From Candidatus Zixiibacteriota bacterium (GTDB lineage: Bacteria > Zixibacteria > MSB-5A5 > GN15 > FEB-12): a stretch of DNA of 64,000 nt. The position numbers and the translations under genes were made by a program. Numbering within the stretch: the first letter of the stretch is position 1; each line of letters begins with the position of its first letter. This document shows, piece after piece, positions 43,105 to 51,638 of the stretch. Location of the stretch: assembly GCA_034003725.1 (NCBI GenBank), contig JAVEYB010000005.1:70831-134830 (forward strand), in the 5' to 3' direction. Under the pieces are notes generated by a model. The model had not been told where the DNA came from. It made no database searches and saw only the letters and a list, made by a program, of their open reading frames with translations.

Positions 43105-43491
43105 TTACTGGTCAGCGTAGATAACGGAGACAAATACGGTATCAGCGCCGTTCCAAAGGGTATCCGCCTTCGGGATCCTGCACTGTCCGTAAACGAACGG
43201 CAATCGGTGAGGCGGCGAAGTGTCCTCGGAAACCGTAAGGTTTGTCCTTGTCGGATCGAAGGAGGTGTGATATTGCACAGCAGGAACGTTCGAAGGCGTG
43301 GCCCAGACATCGAGGACTTCTCTCGCGGAATCAGTCGTGATGCCGTGCGGCGAGATCACGGTGGCCCGGACCCGAATGGTCGACGAGACCGATAGGGGTG
43401 GACATCGGTCCGCGGATTGGGCGAAGGAAGCACCAATAGCCGTACCGATAACCAACACGTATAGCGCAACCCACTGAGTTTTTGTCAACAT
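43105..43491 (-). CDS. Small secreted protein of the fibre locus
   Basis: The protein has 128 residues with a clear signal peptide ('WVALYVLVIGTAIGASFAQ'). The mature part is beta-rich, has two Cys ('DRCPPL' and 'GQCRIP', likely a disulfide) and ends 'DTVFVSVIYADQ', which echoes the DUF4402 end ('IxxTVxYxG'). It is not a recognisable DUF4402 protein. Lying between subunits 3 and 4 in the same direction, it is probably part of the same extracellular structure, perhaps a minor unit. Confidence 0.5.
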   Translation of the reverse strand: MLTKTQWVALYVLVIGTAIGASFAQSADRCPPLSVSSTIRVRATVISPHGITTDSAREVLDVWATPSNVPAVQYHTSFDPTRTNLTVSEDTSPPHRLPFVYGQCRIPKADTLWNGADTVFVSVIYADQ

Positions 43492-43590
43492 TCGGTACCC
43501 GGAAATCGTGATGTGTGCACGATTCCAAGATACCGTTCATCCGAATCATGTCAAGCTGCCCGCCAGAGGACGGTGGACTGGGTGCGAAGA

Positions 43591-44112
43591 TCAATTCCCC
43601 GTATACGTTACGGTCATCGTTATGTCCGCACTATAGTCGCCGCCGGTCTGTGACACGGCTGGCGTTACGGTGCCGCCGATCCAAATCCACAATTCACCCG
43701 AGCCACCGAGGTTCAGCACATTCGGACCGTTTGGGTTAATCACACCAGTTGGCGCGATCTGACTCCCGGAGCCATCATCAAACGACGCGGCCGTGGAGTT
43801 GAAGCTCACCGGCATGGTAGAACCGCTCGACACATGGCTCAGAGCCGGCGGCAAATCAAAGGTCACCGATACTTCGGCCAGCGACGCTCCCGTAACTTGC
43901 CATTCCCCGGCGGAGCCAACCGTTGCTTTGTCGATTGACTTCGGCACTCCGGGGGTAACCGCTCCAAAGTCAAGGTCGTGACTGCCTTGAACAGACATCG
44001 ACGACACGACTGTCGCCACGGCCTGAATTATCCCTACCTCCTGCGCCTCAGCGCCCGATACACAGGCCAGCAGCAGCAGGGCTACGACAATTTTACTCAC
44101 TGGTGAGTTCAT
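43591..44112 (-). CDS. DUF4402 secreted subunit 4
   Basis: The protein has 173 residues with a signal peptide ending 'GAEA'. The mature start 'QEVGIIQAVATVVSSMSV' precedes 'DLDFGAVTPGVPKSIDKATVGSAGEWQVTG', 'FDLPPAL', and 'IGGTVTPAVSQTGGDYSADITMTVTYTG'. It groups with subunit 3 by the GVPK...D.AT.GSA motif. It is the first minus-strand gene of the locus, with GAGGG upstream of the ATG. The 158-base gap to the divergent 44271 gene must hold its promoter, but none is obvious. Confidence 0.8.
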   Translation of the reverse strand: MNSPVSKIVVALLLLACVSGAEAQEVGIIQAVATVVSSMSVQGSHDLDFGAVTPGVPKSIDKATVGSAGEWQVTGASLAEVSVTFDLPPALSHVSSGSTMPVSFNSTAASFDDGSGSQIAPTGVINPNGPNVLNLGGSGELWIWIGGTVTPAVSQTGGDYSADITMTVTYTGN

Positions 44113-44270
44113 CGAGATGACCCTCTATCTACAGTGTTTCATGTCCGTTTTGAAACACGTGGCGCGCAAGCGGGATGCCGCCCCCTCCCCGGATACCAAT
44201 TCATTGCATAAGAACGAGTTACGGTAAGTCATGAAGAGGCGGAGTGAAGTGAAAAGGAGGATAGCGGCGA

Positions 44271-45854
44271 GTGGCCTGCAGGAATGGACCCCTACCGCCC
44301 GAAATGAAACAGGTTTCAACGGTTAAGAACCGACCCGTGCCGGCCGATTCAGTAAGTGTGCAACAATTGAACAGGATACTCGCGATTTCGGGCTTTGTTG
44401 CCCTGACGCAGGCATCGCCAATGGCAGTGTATTGCCAGGAGTTGATGTGGGAGACGGGGTACGGCGGTCTGCTCAACGATGTCGGTTATGGCATGTGCCC
44501 GGTAGCTGACAATGGCGTTGTACTGGCCGGCTCTACGTTTTCGTTCGGCGCCGGGGATTATGACACCTATGTTCTGCGGCTCGACTCGCTTGGCGATACG
44601 CTCTGGTCGGTTACCTGGGGCGGCAGCTCCAGCGATCACGCCTACGACATTGTATCGTCGGCCGACGACGGTTTTGTGGTGGTCGGGTCGACTCAGTCTT
44701 TCGGCAACGGTGGTCGCGACGTCTGCCTGTTTAAGGTGAGCGGAACCGGCCACGTGATGTGGACCCGCAGTTTCGGCGGTACATCAGACGACATAGGCAA
44801 TTCTGTCCGCTGTCTGCCGGACAGTGGTTTTATCATCGCCGGTACGACATCGTCTTCCGGTGCGGGATATGACGACATCCTGCTTATCCGTACCGACAAA
44901 AACGGACTGGTACGCTGGCAGCGCACGTATGGCGGAACCGGCGGTGAAACCGGGATGGCGGTTCGCACCGTTGCCGGCATCAATCCCGGATACATCGTGG
45001 TCGGATCCACTGGGTCATTCGGTGACGGGTACAGCAGTATCTATGCGATCAGAACGGACACGTTGGGGGACACGATATGGACTGCTACTTACGGAGGGTC
45101 CCGTGCCGATATCGGGCAGGCTGTCGAGGCCGCGGCCGACGGGGGCTTCCTGATCGCGGGTGCAACCGCCTCGTACGGCTCAGGTTTCTATGACTGCTAC
45201 GTCGCGCGGACTGATGCCGACGGTGTGCTGCTATGGCAGAACTGGTATGGAGGCGCTAAAGATGACCGCTGTTACGCAGTGGCGGCTACTCCGGACCATG
45301 GGTGGATTCTGGCCGGCACATCCGAATCGAGTGGCGCAGGGAAGATCGACATATTACTCACGCGTATCACGGACGACGGCGACCCCGTCTGGTCCCGTAC
45401 GATTGGAGGCACCGAATCCGACTATGCCCGGGCGGTCGTGCCGACGGCGGACGGCAATACGCTGGCGGCCGGGTATTCTTACTCGTACAGCTATGGTGGC
45501 TCCGACGTTTACGTGGTCAAAATCCGAGGGGACGCTATGACCGCCGTGTTCGAGCAATCGTCGTCGGGTTTGCCTGCCGCAGCGGCGTTGGAACAGAACT
45601 ACCCAAATCCATTCAACGCAAGCACCACAATCACATTCGATCTCACGAGCCAGTCTGCCGTAGAGCTGGCCATTTTCAATATCCTTGGACACACGGTGAG
45701 GCAATTCACACAGAGTCTCCTTCCGGCCGGCCGGTACCGGGTGGAATGGGATGGGACCGACGATCACGGCAGACCGGTTGCATCGGGCGTGTATCTCTAT
45801 CGGCTCTCCACCGGATCAGCGAGTCTTTCGAAGAAAATGGTGCTCGTGAAGTAG
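44271..45854 (+). CDS. Secreted propeller-like repeat protein with T9SS-type sorting domain
   Basis: The protein has 527 residues. The GTG at 44271 is chosen because AAGGAGG sits 10 bases upstream; an ATG at 44304 is possible. About seven repeats of ~50 residues (about 60-420) carry 'DGGFxIAGxTxSxGxGxxD' and end 'DxxWxxxxGGxxxD', as in SBBP-like beta-propellers. The C-terminal ~85 residues begin 'NYPNPFNAS' and end 'KKMVLVK', the FlgD-like type A sorting domain that marks export by type IX-like secretion. It is probably cell-surface or released. It reads away from the DUF4402 genes. Substrate or ligand is unknown. Confidence 0.8.
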   Translation: MACRNGPLPPEMKQVSTVKNRPVPADSVSVQQLNRILAISGFVALTQASPMAVYCQELMWETGYGGLLNDVGYGMCPVADNGVVLAGSTFSFGAGDYDTYVLRLDSLGDTLWSVTWGGSSSDHAYDIVSSADDGFVVVGSTQSFGNGGRDVCLFKVSGTGHVMWTRSFGGTSDDIGNSVRCLPDSGFIIAGTTSSSGAGYDDILLIRTDKNGLVRWQRTYGGTGGETGMAVRTVAGINPGYIVVGSTGSFGDGYSSIYAIRTDTLGDTIWTATYGGSRADIGQAVEAAADGGFLIAGATASYGSGFYDCYVARTDADGVLLWQNWYGGAKDDRCYAVAATPDHGWILAGTSESSGAGKIDILLTRITDDGDPVWSRTIGGTESDYARAVVPTADGNTLAAGYSYSYSYGGSDVYVVKIRGDAMTAVFEQSSSGLPAAAALEQNYPNPFNASTTITFDLTSQSAVELAIFNILGHTVRQFTQSLLPAGRYRVEWDGTDDHGRPVASGVYLYRLSTGSASLSKKMVLVK

Positions 45855-46046
45855 TCATTCTGAAATCGAATTTCATTTCTCTTTGCGAATCACAGGCAAA
45901 CTTCTCCGGTTTCTCATCTCCTCTTGGCAAATCCGCTTGCTTTTCGCTCGGATTGATTCTTATTGAGGAACTGGCGTCGAGCCACGCCTGTTTCAGAAAT
46001 CACTATGAAACGATCACACTGCAATGAACGATAAGGAGACACGACG

Positions 46047-46544
46047 ATGATGATCTCGAAGAAAATGGCTGACCGCTTGAATGAGCAGGTCAACAATGAG
46101 TACTATGCGTTCTGGATCTACCAGCAGATGAGCTTCTCCTTTGAGGACATGGGTCTCACCGTCTTTGCCAAGCTGTTCCACAAACAGGCCGGAGAAGAGC
46201 GCGAGCACGCCGAGAAGATCGCGAAGTACCTGGTCGACCAGGGCGCGGCGGTCGTGCTGTCGGCGATGAACGCTCCGAAGACCAAGTACAAATCCGCTGA
46301 GGAGATCATCAACGGCGCGCTCGAGCACGAAAAGAAGGTCACCAACGACTGGAACGAGATCTCCGACATGGCCGTCAAAGAGAAAGACCATGCGACACGC
46401 GTTCTCGCCGATTGGTTCGTCGAAGAGCAGGTCGAAGAGGTAGCTTCGATGACTGAGTTGCTGGGAATGGTAAAACTCACGCAAAACCCCGGTCAACTGC
46501 TCATGCTCGAAAACCGTGTCTACCGGATGCTGGAAGAAGACTAG
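46047..46544 (+). CDS. Ferritin
   Basis: The protein has 165 residues, the normal size for bacterial non-heme ferritin. Ferroxidase residues are visible: 'EQVNNEYYAFWIY' (Glu, Tyr), 'GEEREHAEKI' (Glu/His pair near 50) and 'WFVEEQVEEV' (Glu near 130). It stores iron as a 24-mer in the cytoplasm. AAGGAG stands 11 bases before the ATG-ATG start. A strong terminator follows 27 bases after the stop, so it is a single-gene transcript. The 192-base gap before it is AT-richer and likely holds the promoter. Confidence 0.92.
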   Translation: MMISKKMADRLNEQVNNEYYAFWIYQQMSFSFEDMGLTVFAKLFHKQAGEEREHAEKIAKYLVDQGAAVVLSAMNAPKTKYKSAEEIINGALEHEKKVTNDWNEISDMAVKEKDHATRVLADWFVEEQVEEVASMTELLGMVKLTQNPGQLLMLENRVYRMLEED

Positions 46545-46571
46545 TCGCCAGAATTGACTTGCTGAATTCAC

Positions 46572-46607
46572 AACGGTCGCTTTCTTGGATAGCGACCGTT
46601 TTCTTTT
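46572..46607 (+). terminator. Terminator of the ferritin gene
   Basis: AACGGTCGCT (46572-46581) pairs with AGCGACCGTT (46591-46600) and is followed by TTCTTTT. Confidence 0.9.
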
Positions 46608-46625
46608 GACTCCCGGAGTGTTGTC

Positions 46626-47393
46626 ATGGACGTACCCGACCTGCATCACATACTCGGTATTGACTTCGGCGGCAGCTCGTTCAAGGCGGCAATCGTCGAC
46701 GTAACCGGCGGCCGGCTGGTCTCCGATGTGGTCCGCCGGGAATCGTCCCTCGACACCGGCCCAGATGAGGCTGTTTCCGCTATCGCCGGGATGATCCGAG
46801 AGCTCGAGTGGCACGGCCCGGTCGGACTCGGCTATCCGGGTGTGGTGAAACGCGGTCTGTGTCTCTCCGCCGCCAATGTATCGAAGCAGTGGCTGAGCGT
46901 GAACGCGATGGAGCTGATTCGGTCGATCGTACAGGACCGGGTCGCCGTGATTAATGACGCCGATGCGGCAGGACTCGCTGAACTTCGGTTCGGAGCAGCA
47001 CGCTCGGAGTGTGGCAACGACGGTGGAGTTGTGCTGATGTTGACACTCGGGACCGGCATCGGCTCGGCGTTCTTTTATCGGGGACGGCTTTTTCCCAACA
47101 CCGAGTTCGGACACATTGAGCTTCTCGGCGACGACGCCGAAAAGCTGGCCGCTGCATCGGTTCGCACCCGGCAACATCTCGACTGGCCCACCTGGGCAGC
47201 GCGACTCAACCGCTACCTTGAAGAGATAGAGAAACTCGTCAGTCCCGACCTAATCGTCCTCGGCGGTGGGGTCAGCGAAAACTTCTCGTCGTTCCGGCCC
47301 TACCTGAACACGCGCGCGCGTATTGAGTGCGCGGCGCTCGGCAACAACGCCGGCATTCTGGGAGCCGCACTGGCCGTCGACCTGCCCGTATGA
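46626..47393 (+). CDS. ROK family kinase, polyphosphate glucokinase-like
   Basis: The protein has 255 residues. 'GIDFGGSSFKAAIVD' (about 10-24) is the phosphate-binding loop. 'VINDADAAGLAE' near 107-118 holds the catalytic Asp. 'LTLGTGIGSAFFYRGRLFPNTEFGHIELL' near 138-166 is the segment typical of polyphosphate glucokinases, which lack the four-ligand zinc site of other ROK proteins. It would phosphorylate glucose with polyphosphate or ATP. It follows the ferritin terminator and leads into a lipoprotein gene 3 bases later. Confidence 0.8.
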   Translation: MDVPDLHHILGIDFGGSSFKAAIVDVTGGRLVSDVVRRESSLDTGPDEAVSAIAGMIRELEWHGPVGLGYPGVVKRGLCLSAANVSKQWLSVNAMELIRSIVQDRVAVINDADAAGLAELRFGAARSECGNDGGVVLMLTLGTGIGSAFFYRGRLFPNTEFGHIELLGDDAEKLAAASVRTRQHLDWPTWAARLNRYLEEIEKLVSPDLIVLGGGVSENFSSFRPYLNTRARIECAALGNNAGILGAALAVDLPV

Positions 47394-47396
47394 TCG

Positions 47397-48077
47397 GTGC
47401 CGCCTATGCGATACTGCCAATCAATACACGTGAGCCGCGGCCTCCAAGCCCTTCTATGTTGTGCAATCATGATCTCGGTTCTGACAGCATGTACCGACGA
47501 TGCACCGACCAAATCAACCTCTTCCCCGTCCCCGGTCGGTTCACCGGACCTGCTTCCGCTCGCGATCGGGAATACGTGGCGATTTGACAGTCAGCTGTAC
47601 GACGACAACGGTACCGCGATTGACGGCGCCATCGACTCGATTTACGTCGCCAAACAGACTACCTGGCTGGGCACAGATTGGTACGAAGTGGTGGTGACAA
47701 GGTCGCTCGACGGTCCGGGTGCCGAGTCCTGGCGGTTCTGGTGGAGCAATGCCGACGACGGAGTGTACGACACGTACGAGTGGGAAGCGGATCCGCCGTC
47801 ACTCTTGTTCAAGTTCCCCGCACCAGCCGGCGATTCTTATTACAGCGGATACGATGACCGGACTATTGCGGTTGCAGTAGTCGCCGCAGATTCCCTGATA
47901 TCCGTGGCGGGTGAACGCTACCGGGCCTGGATGTATGAATTGTCCACGCGCGTGCGGTGGACGTTTGCGCCGGGGACAGGACCCGTCCGCATAGAAATTC
48001 TGGAGTTGGTGCCGCCTACGTATACGGAACGAGTTCGAGTGCGCTCGGTTTTGTTGAATTCCTCGACAACGAACTGA
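47397..48077 (+). CDS. Secreted lipoprotein of unknown function
   Basis: The protein has 226 residues. The start is GTG at 47397 with an ATG at 47406 close by. A signal peptide ends in the lipobox 'VLTAC' with the Cys near 32. After a Ser/Pro/Thr linker, 'LLPLAIGNTWRF' and beta strands follow, a pattern common to small FCB lipoproteins in which a 'PLxxGNxWxY' segment precedes a single beta domain. It trails the ROK kinase gene by 3 bases. The membrane placement is well supported but the function is not known. Confidence 0.65.
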   Translation: MPPMRYCQSIHVSRGLQALLCCAIMISVLTACTDDAPTKSTSSPSPVGSPDLLPLAIGNTWRFDSQLYDDNGTAIDGAIDSIYVAKQTTWLGTDWYEVVVTRSLDGPGAESWRFWWSNADDGVYDTYEWEADPPSLLFKFPAPAGDSYYSGYDDRTIAVAVVAADSLISVAGERYRAWMYELSTRVRWTFAPGTGPVRIEILELVPPTYTERVRVRSVLLNSSTTN

Positions 48078-48090
48078 AATCTGAATGATG

Positions 48091-48128
48091 CTGAAGGGGG
48101 GACGGTCGTTGTGGACCGTCCCCCTCAG
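48091..48128. terminator. Bidirectional GC-rich hairpin between convergent genes
   Basis: CTGA-GGGGGACGGTC pairs with GACCGTCCCCC-TCAG around GTTGTG. It lies between the lipoprotein and S9 peptidase stops and lacks a T tract, so it is perhaps an RNA-stabilising or bidirectional stop element. Confidence 0.55.
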
Positions 48129-48149
48129 AGCACCGAGCTATCCCGCGCT

Positions 48150-50273
48150 TTACATCTCCACGCCGAGTACGTCGAAAATGAAGGCGTACTCAAACGCGAT
48201 CTCCTTGAGTTGGGCGTATCGGCCGGATGTTCCGAAATGCCCACCCTCCATAACGGTCTTGAAAAGCAGCGTGTTGGTGTCGGTTTTGGTCGTACGGAGT
48301 TTCGCGACCCACTTGGCGGGTTCCCAGTATGCCACCCGTGGATCGTTAAGACCCGCCGTAACCAGCATGTACGGATAGTCCTGTGCCGTGACCTGGTCGT
48401 AGGGCGAGTAGGAGTGCATGTAGTGGAAATACTCCTCCTCGTTTGGATTTCCCCATTCCTCCCATTCGATCACGGTCAGCGGAATTGTCTCGTCACGCAT
48501 GGTGTTGATGATGTCGACGAACGGGACGTCGGCCACCGCGATCTTTGCCAGATCAGGCCGCATGTTCACGACAGCGCCGACCAGCAGGCCGCCGGCCGAC
48601 CCGCCACTGATGACCATACGATCGTGTGACGTATACCGCTGCGACACCAGGTAGTCTGCACAGTCTATAAAATCCGTGAAGGTGTTTTTCTTCTTCAGCA
48701 GCTTGCCATCATCGTACCATTGCCGTCCCATCTCGTCGCCGCCACGAACATGAGCGATTACCATAATGAAACCTCGCTCGAGAAGCGACAAACGGACGGA
48801 CGAGAACCAGGGGTCGGAATTAATGCCGTAGGCGCCGTACCCGTACAGATACAACGGATTGGTTCCGTCCTTCTTGAACAACGACTTCTTGTAAACCATC
48901 GACATCGGCACGTCGGCGCCGTCGCGAGCAGGCGCGAATATACGTTCCTGGGCGTATTGACCGGGGTCGAAACCGCCAAGCACCTCGGTTTGCTTGAGCA
49001 TTTCGAGCGTGCGGGTTGACATGTCGTAGTCGTATACCGTGCGCGGCGTCACCATCGACTGGAAGTTCAAGCGAAGTTTCGTGCTGTTGAACTCGGGGGT
49101 ATCGCCGGGCGAAACCGAATAAGTCGGCTCATTGAATTGGACCGGTTCGACCGAGCCATCGGCCACCGTACGGATACTGACCGTCTGCAGGCCGTTGCGC
49201 CGCTCGAAAATGGCCATGTAGTCCGCAAAACAATCGACCCCGTCGAGCTTGATCTCCGGGCGGTGCGCTATATCATCAACCCAGTTCGCCTTACCGGGTT
49301 TGGCAACAGGGGCCTTCACGAGCTTGAAGTTCACTGCACTGTCGGCATTCGTCGTGATGTAGAAGTAGTCGCCGTGATGATCAACGCTGTACTCGACCTT
49401 GTGGCTCCTGGGCTCAATCACGCTGAGTGCCGCGTTGGGTTTGTCGGCATCGAGATACCAGTACTCGCTGGTAGTGTTGCTGCCGGTCCCGATCAGGATG
49501 TAACGGTCACTGCGTGTGCGACCGACCCCGACATAGAACGCAGCATCGGGTTCGCGAAAGATCACCGAATCAGCCGCCATTGAACCCAGGGTGTGACGCC
49601 ACACCTTGTCGGGCCTGTAGGTATCGTCTTCGGTGGTATAAAACACCGTCTTATTGTCGTTCGCCCAGACGATATCACCCGATGTCGTTTTGATTACGTC
49701 GCCCAGCATCGTCCCTGTCGCGAGATCTTTGAACTGAACCGTGTACTCCTCGTTGCCGGCCGTATCGTACGCGTATGCCAGCAACTGCTGGTTCGGGCTG
49801 ACTTCAAACGCACCGAGCAGCAAATAGTCTTTCCCTTCGGCGACCTTATTCAGATCCAGCAATATTTCTTCAGTCCCGTCCTGACCTTTCTTGCGGCAGT
49901 ATATTTTGTACTCTTTCCCCTGCTCGTCGCGGGTGTAGTAGTAGTACTCGCCGTCGCGGACCGGCACGGAAAGATCCGTCTCCTTTATCCGGCCGACCAT
50001 TTCGTTGTAAAGATCCTCGCGGACCTTCGCCGTGTGGGCCATCACGGACTCGGCGTACTCGTTCTCCGCCTTCAGGTAGTCGATCACTTCCGGGTTCTCT
50101 TTATTTCGCAGCCACCCATAATTGTCGACCAATTCCACTCCGAACAGGGTATCGACTTTCGCTTCGATGCGCGCCTTCGGCGGCGTCACTGTTGTCGAAC
50201 AGGCAAGCATGACGCCAAGCGCGAGAACAAGCGCCGATACACCGATCAATGCATACAGCCGTCGAGTTACCAT
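48150..50273 (-). CDS. Prolyl oligopeptidase (S9) family lipoprotein peptidase
   Basis: The protein has 707 residues. The N-terminus is a lipoprotein signal ('LALGVMLACS', Cys near 25). A seven-blade propeller region (about 100-430) precedes the hydrolase, with nucleophile 'SGGSAGGLLVG' (Ser near 557), Asp in 'AGLNDPRV' near 640 and His in 'MEGGHFG' near 677. 'NTMRDETIPLTVIEWEEWGNP' is typical of oligopeptidase B/prolyl oligopeptidases. It probably cleaves short peptides outside the inner membrane. All triad residues are present. It is convergent with the lipoprotein gene across a hairpin. Confidence 0.9.
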   Translation of the reverse strand: MVTRRLYALIGVSALVLALGVMLACSTTVTPPKARIEAKVDTLFGVELVDNYGWLRNKENPEVIDYLKAENEYAESVMAHTAKVREDLYNEMVGRIKETDLSVPVRDGEYYYYTRDEQGKEYKIYCRKKGQDGTEEILLDLNKVAEGKDYLLLGAFEVSPNQQLLAYAYDTAGNEEYTVQFKDLATGTMLGDVIKTTSGDIVWANDNKTVFYTTEDDTYRPDKVWRHTLGSMAADSVIFREPDAAFYVGVGRTRSDRYILIGTGSNTTSEYWYLDADKPNAALSVIEPRSHKVEYSVDHHGDYFYITTNADSAVNFKLVKAPVAKPGKANWVDDIAHRPEIKLDGVDCFADYMAIFERRNGLQTVSIRTVADGSVEPVQFNEPTYSVSPGDTPEFNSTKLRLNFQSMVTPRTVYDYDMSTRTLEMLKQTEVLGGFDPGQYAQERIFAPARDGADVPMSMVYKKSLFKKDGTNPLYLYGYGAYGINSDPWFSSVRLSLLERGFIMVIAHVRGGDEMGRQWYDDGKLLKKKNTFTDFIDCADYLVSQRYTSHDRMVISGGSAGGLLVGAVVNMRPDLAKIAVADVPFVDIINTMRDETIPLTVIEWEEWGNPNEEEYFHYMHSYSPYDQVTAQDYPYMLVTAGLNDPRVAYWEPAKWVAKLRTTKTDTNTLLFKTVMEGGHFGTSGRYAQLKEIAFEYAFIFDVLGVEM

Positions 50274-50377
50274 ATCCCTTCCTTTGTTTCAGCCTCTATG
50301 CTGCTCGCTGATTCCGTCGATTCCGGGTAACATAGTCTACACGTACGCGGGCTCGGTCGGAAAGTTTACCGAAATGA

Positions 50378-50797
50378 CTATTCTCCGATGATTTTCACCA
50401 GGACACGCTTGCGGCGGCGGCCGTCGAATTCGCCGTAGAAGATCTGTTCCCATGGGCCGAAATCCAGCTTCCCGTCGGTAATGGCCACCACCACCTCACG
50501 CCCCATTATCTGCCGCTTCATATGTGCATCGGCGTTGTCTTCCCCGGTAGCGTTATGGCGGTACTGGTTGACCGGCGCATGCGGCGCGAGTTTCTCCAGC
50601 CAACGATCATAGTCATCATGCAGGCCGGCTTCATCATCGTTTATGAAAACGGAGGCCGTGATGTGCATGGCATTCACCAGCACGAGGCCGTTGCGCACTC
50701 CGCTGTCGTCGACCGCCTGCTGAACGTCGCGGGAAATGTTGACAAACCCGCGTCGGTCCGGGATGGAGAACCACATCTCCTTACGGTAGTGCTTCAT
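50378..50797 (-). CDS. YjbQ family (UPF0047) thiamine-phosphate-synthase-like protein
   Basis: The protein has 139 residues from the ATG at 50797, which has GGAG 9 bases upstream inside the end of the thpR gene. The conserved signature is clear: '[15 protein letters not shown]' near 43-57, '[21 protein letters not shown]' near 80-100 and '[15 protein letters not shown]' near 113-127. Family members have weak thiamine-phosphate synthase activity, but their main role is uncertain. It overlaps thpR by 17 bases and is likely coupled to it. Confidence 0.85.
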   Translation of the reverse strand: MKHYRKEMWFSIPDRRGFVNISRDVQQAVDDSGVRNGLVLVNAMHITASVFINDDEAGLHDDYDRWLEKLAPHAPVNQYRHNATGEDNADAHMKRQIMGREVVVAITDGKLDFGPWEQIFYGEFDGRRRKRVLVKIIGE

Positions 50798-51365
50798 CCG
50801 ATAGCTCTCCTTCTGCATCAGGCGGATACCACGCCTCGGCCAAGTAGCTCGGCCCGGCTGAGGAACGGGCCGAGGAATACAGCCCGAATCGGTCTACCGC
50901 GAACGGATTGGTTCGAAACAGGCTGAATTGCGAGAGGTATGATGCCAACCGCTGGGGGTTGTCGTTTTTGACGGGCCCCGGACCGAATCGTCCGATTGTG
51001 ACGTGCGGAAGGTACTTTCGTGTATCGAGAGTCACCCCGCACGGACGAAGGGCCGCATCAACCCGTATCCGAAGGTGCACCAGGCCATCACTTTTCTGCA
51101 CGCCAGCCCAGATTTTCTCGGGTCGCCGCCGCAAAGGGAAAAAGCCGATACCTTCCAGCGTCAGCTCGAACGGGTCGAAAGTGACATGTTCCAGCGCCAA
51201 TCGTATGTCCTCAAACTGCCCCCCATCAACCTGGCCGATATAGCGGATCGTCAGGTGCATGTGTTCCGGATCGACCCACAGCACGCCCGGGAGTCCCAAG
51301 CACATGGATGCCAGCCGATCGCGAACGCTTTTCGGTAGCGGTACCGCGGTAAACAGACTATACAT
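50781..51365 (-). CDS. thpR: RNA 2',3'-cyclic phosphodiesterase
   Basis: The protein has 194 residues from the ATG at 51365, with GGAG 6 bases upstream; a 13-residue longer frame is rejected. It has the two HxTx motifs of the 2H phosphoesterase family, 'HLTIRYIG' near 37 and 'HVTIGRFG' near 120. The residues between ('[27 protein letters not shown]') are typical of LigT/ThpR. It would open 2',3'-cyclic phosphates of RNA. It is coupled to yjbQ by overlap. Confidence 0.88.
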   Translation of the reverse strand: MYSLFTAVPLPKSVRDRLASMCLGLPGVLWVDPEHMHLTIRYIGQVDGGQFEDIRLALEHVTFDPFELTLEGIGFFPLRRRPEKIWAGVQKSDGLVHLRIRVDAALRPCGVTLDTRKYLPHVTIGRFGPGPVKNDNPQRLASYLSQFSLFRTNPFAVDRFGLYSSARSSAGPSYLAEAWYPPDAEGELSDEALP

Positions 51366-51476
51366 CCCCGTCTCCCAAACTGCACCCACGCATATGAGTC
51401 GCAAGATAGCCGATCACCGGTTCCACTGCCAGCGTAATTCCGGCCAAAAAACGGGGCCCGCCCGCCACAATCATCC

Positions 51477-51505
51477 TTGACCGATTCACTCCATTACAGT
51501 ATCGT
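51477..51505 (+). promoter_or_regulatory. Possible promoter of the epimerase gene
   Basis: TTGACC (51477-51482) and TATCGT (51500-51505) are 17 bases apart, 134 bases before the ATG at 51639, in the 51366-51638 gap. Confidence 0.35.
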
Positions 51506-51638
51506 TAAACTGTTGCCTTCCAAGATTCCATCGTGGATTATCTCTTGCTGAATCGGGGCATCGGCAACCCGTTAGTAAATAGTACGCGGTCCGCGCCGAC
51601 ATTACTGGCAAGGACATCAATTACGAAGGACATATGCC

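Noticed and set aside
46014-47177. 387-residue frame opposite ferritin and the ROK kinase
   Set aside because: It crosses the ferritin terminator and two real genes; no features of its own.
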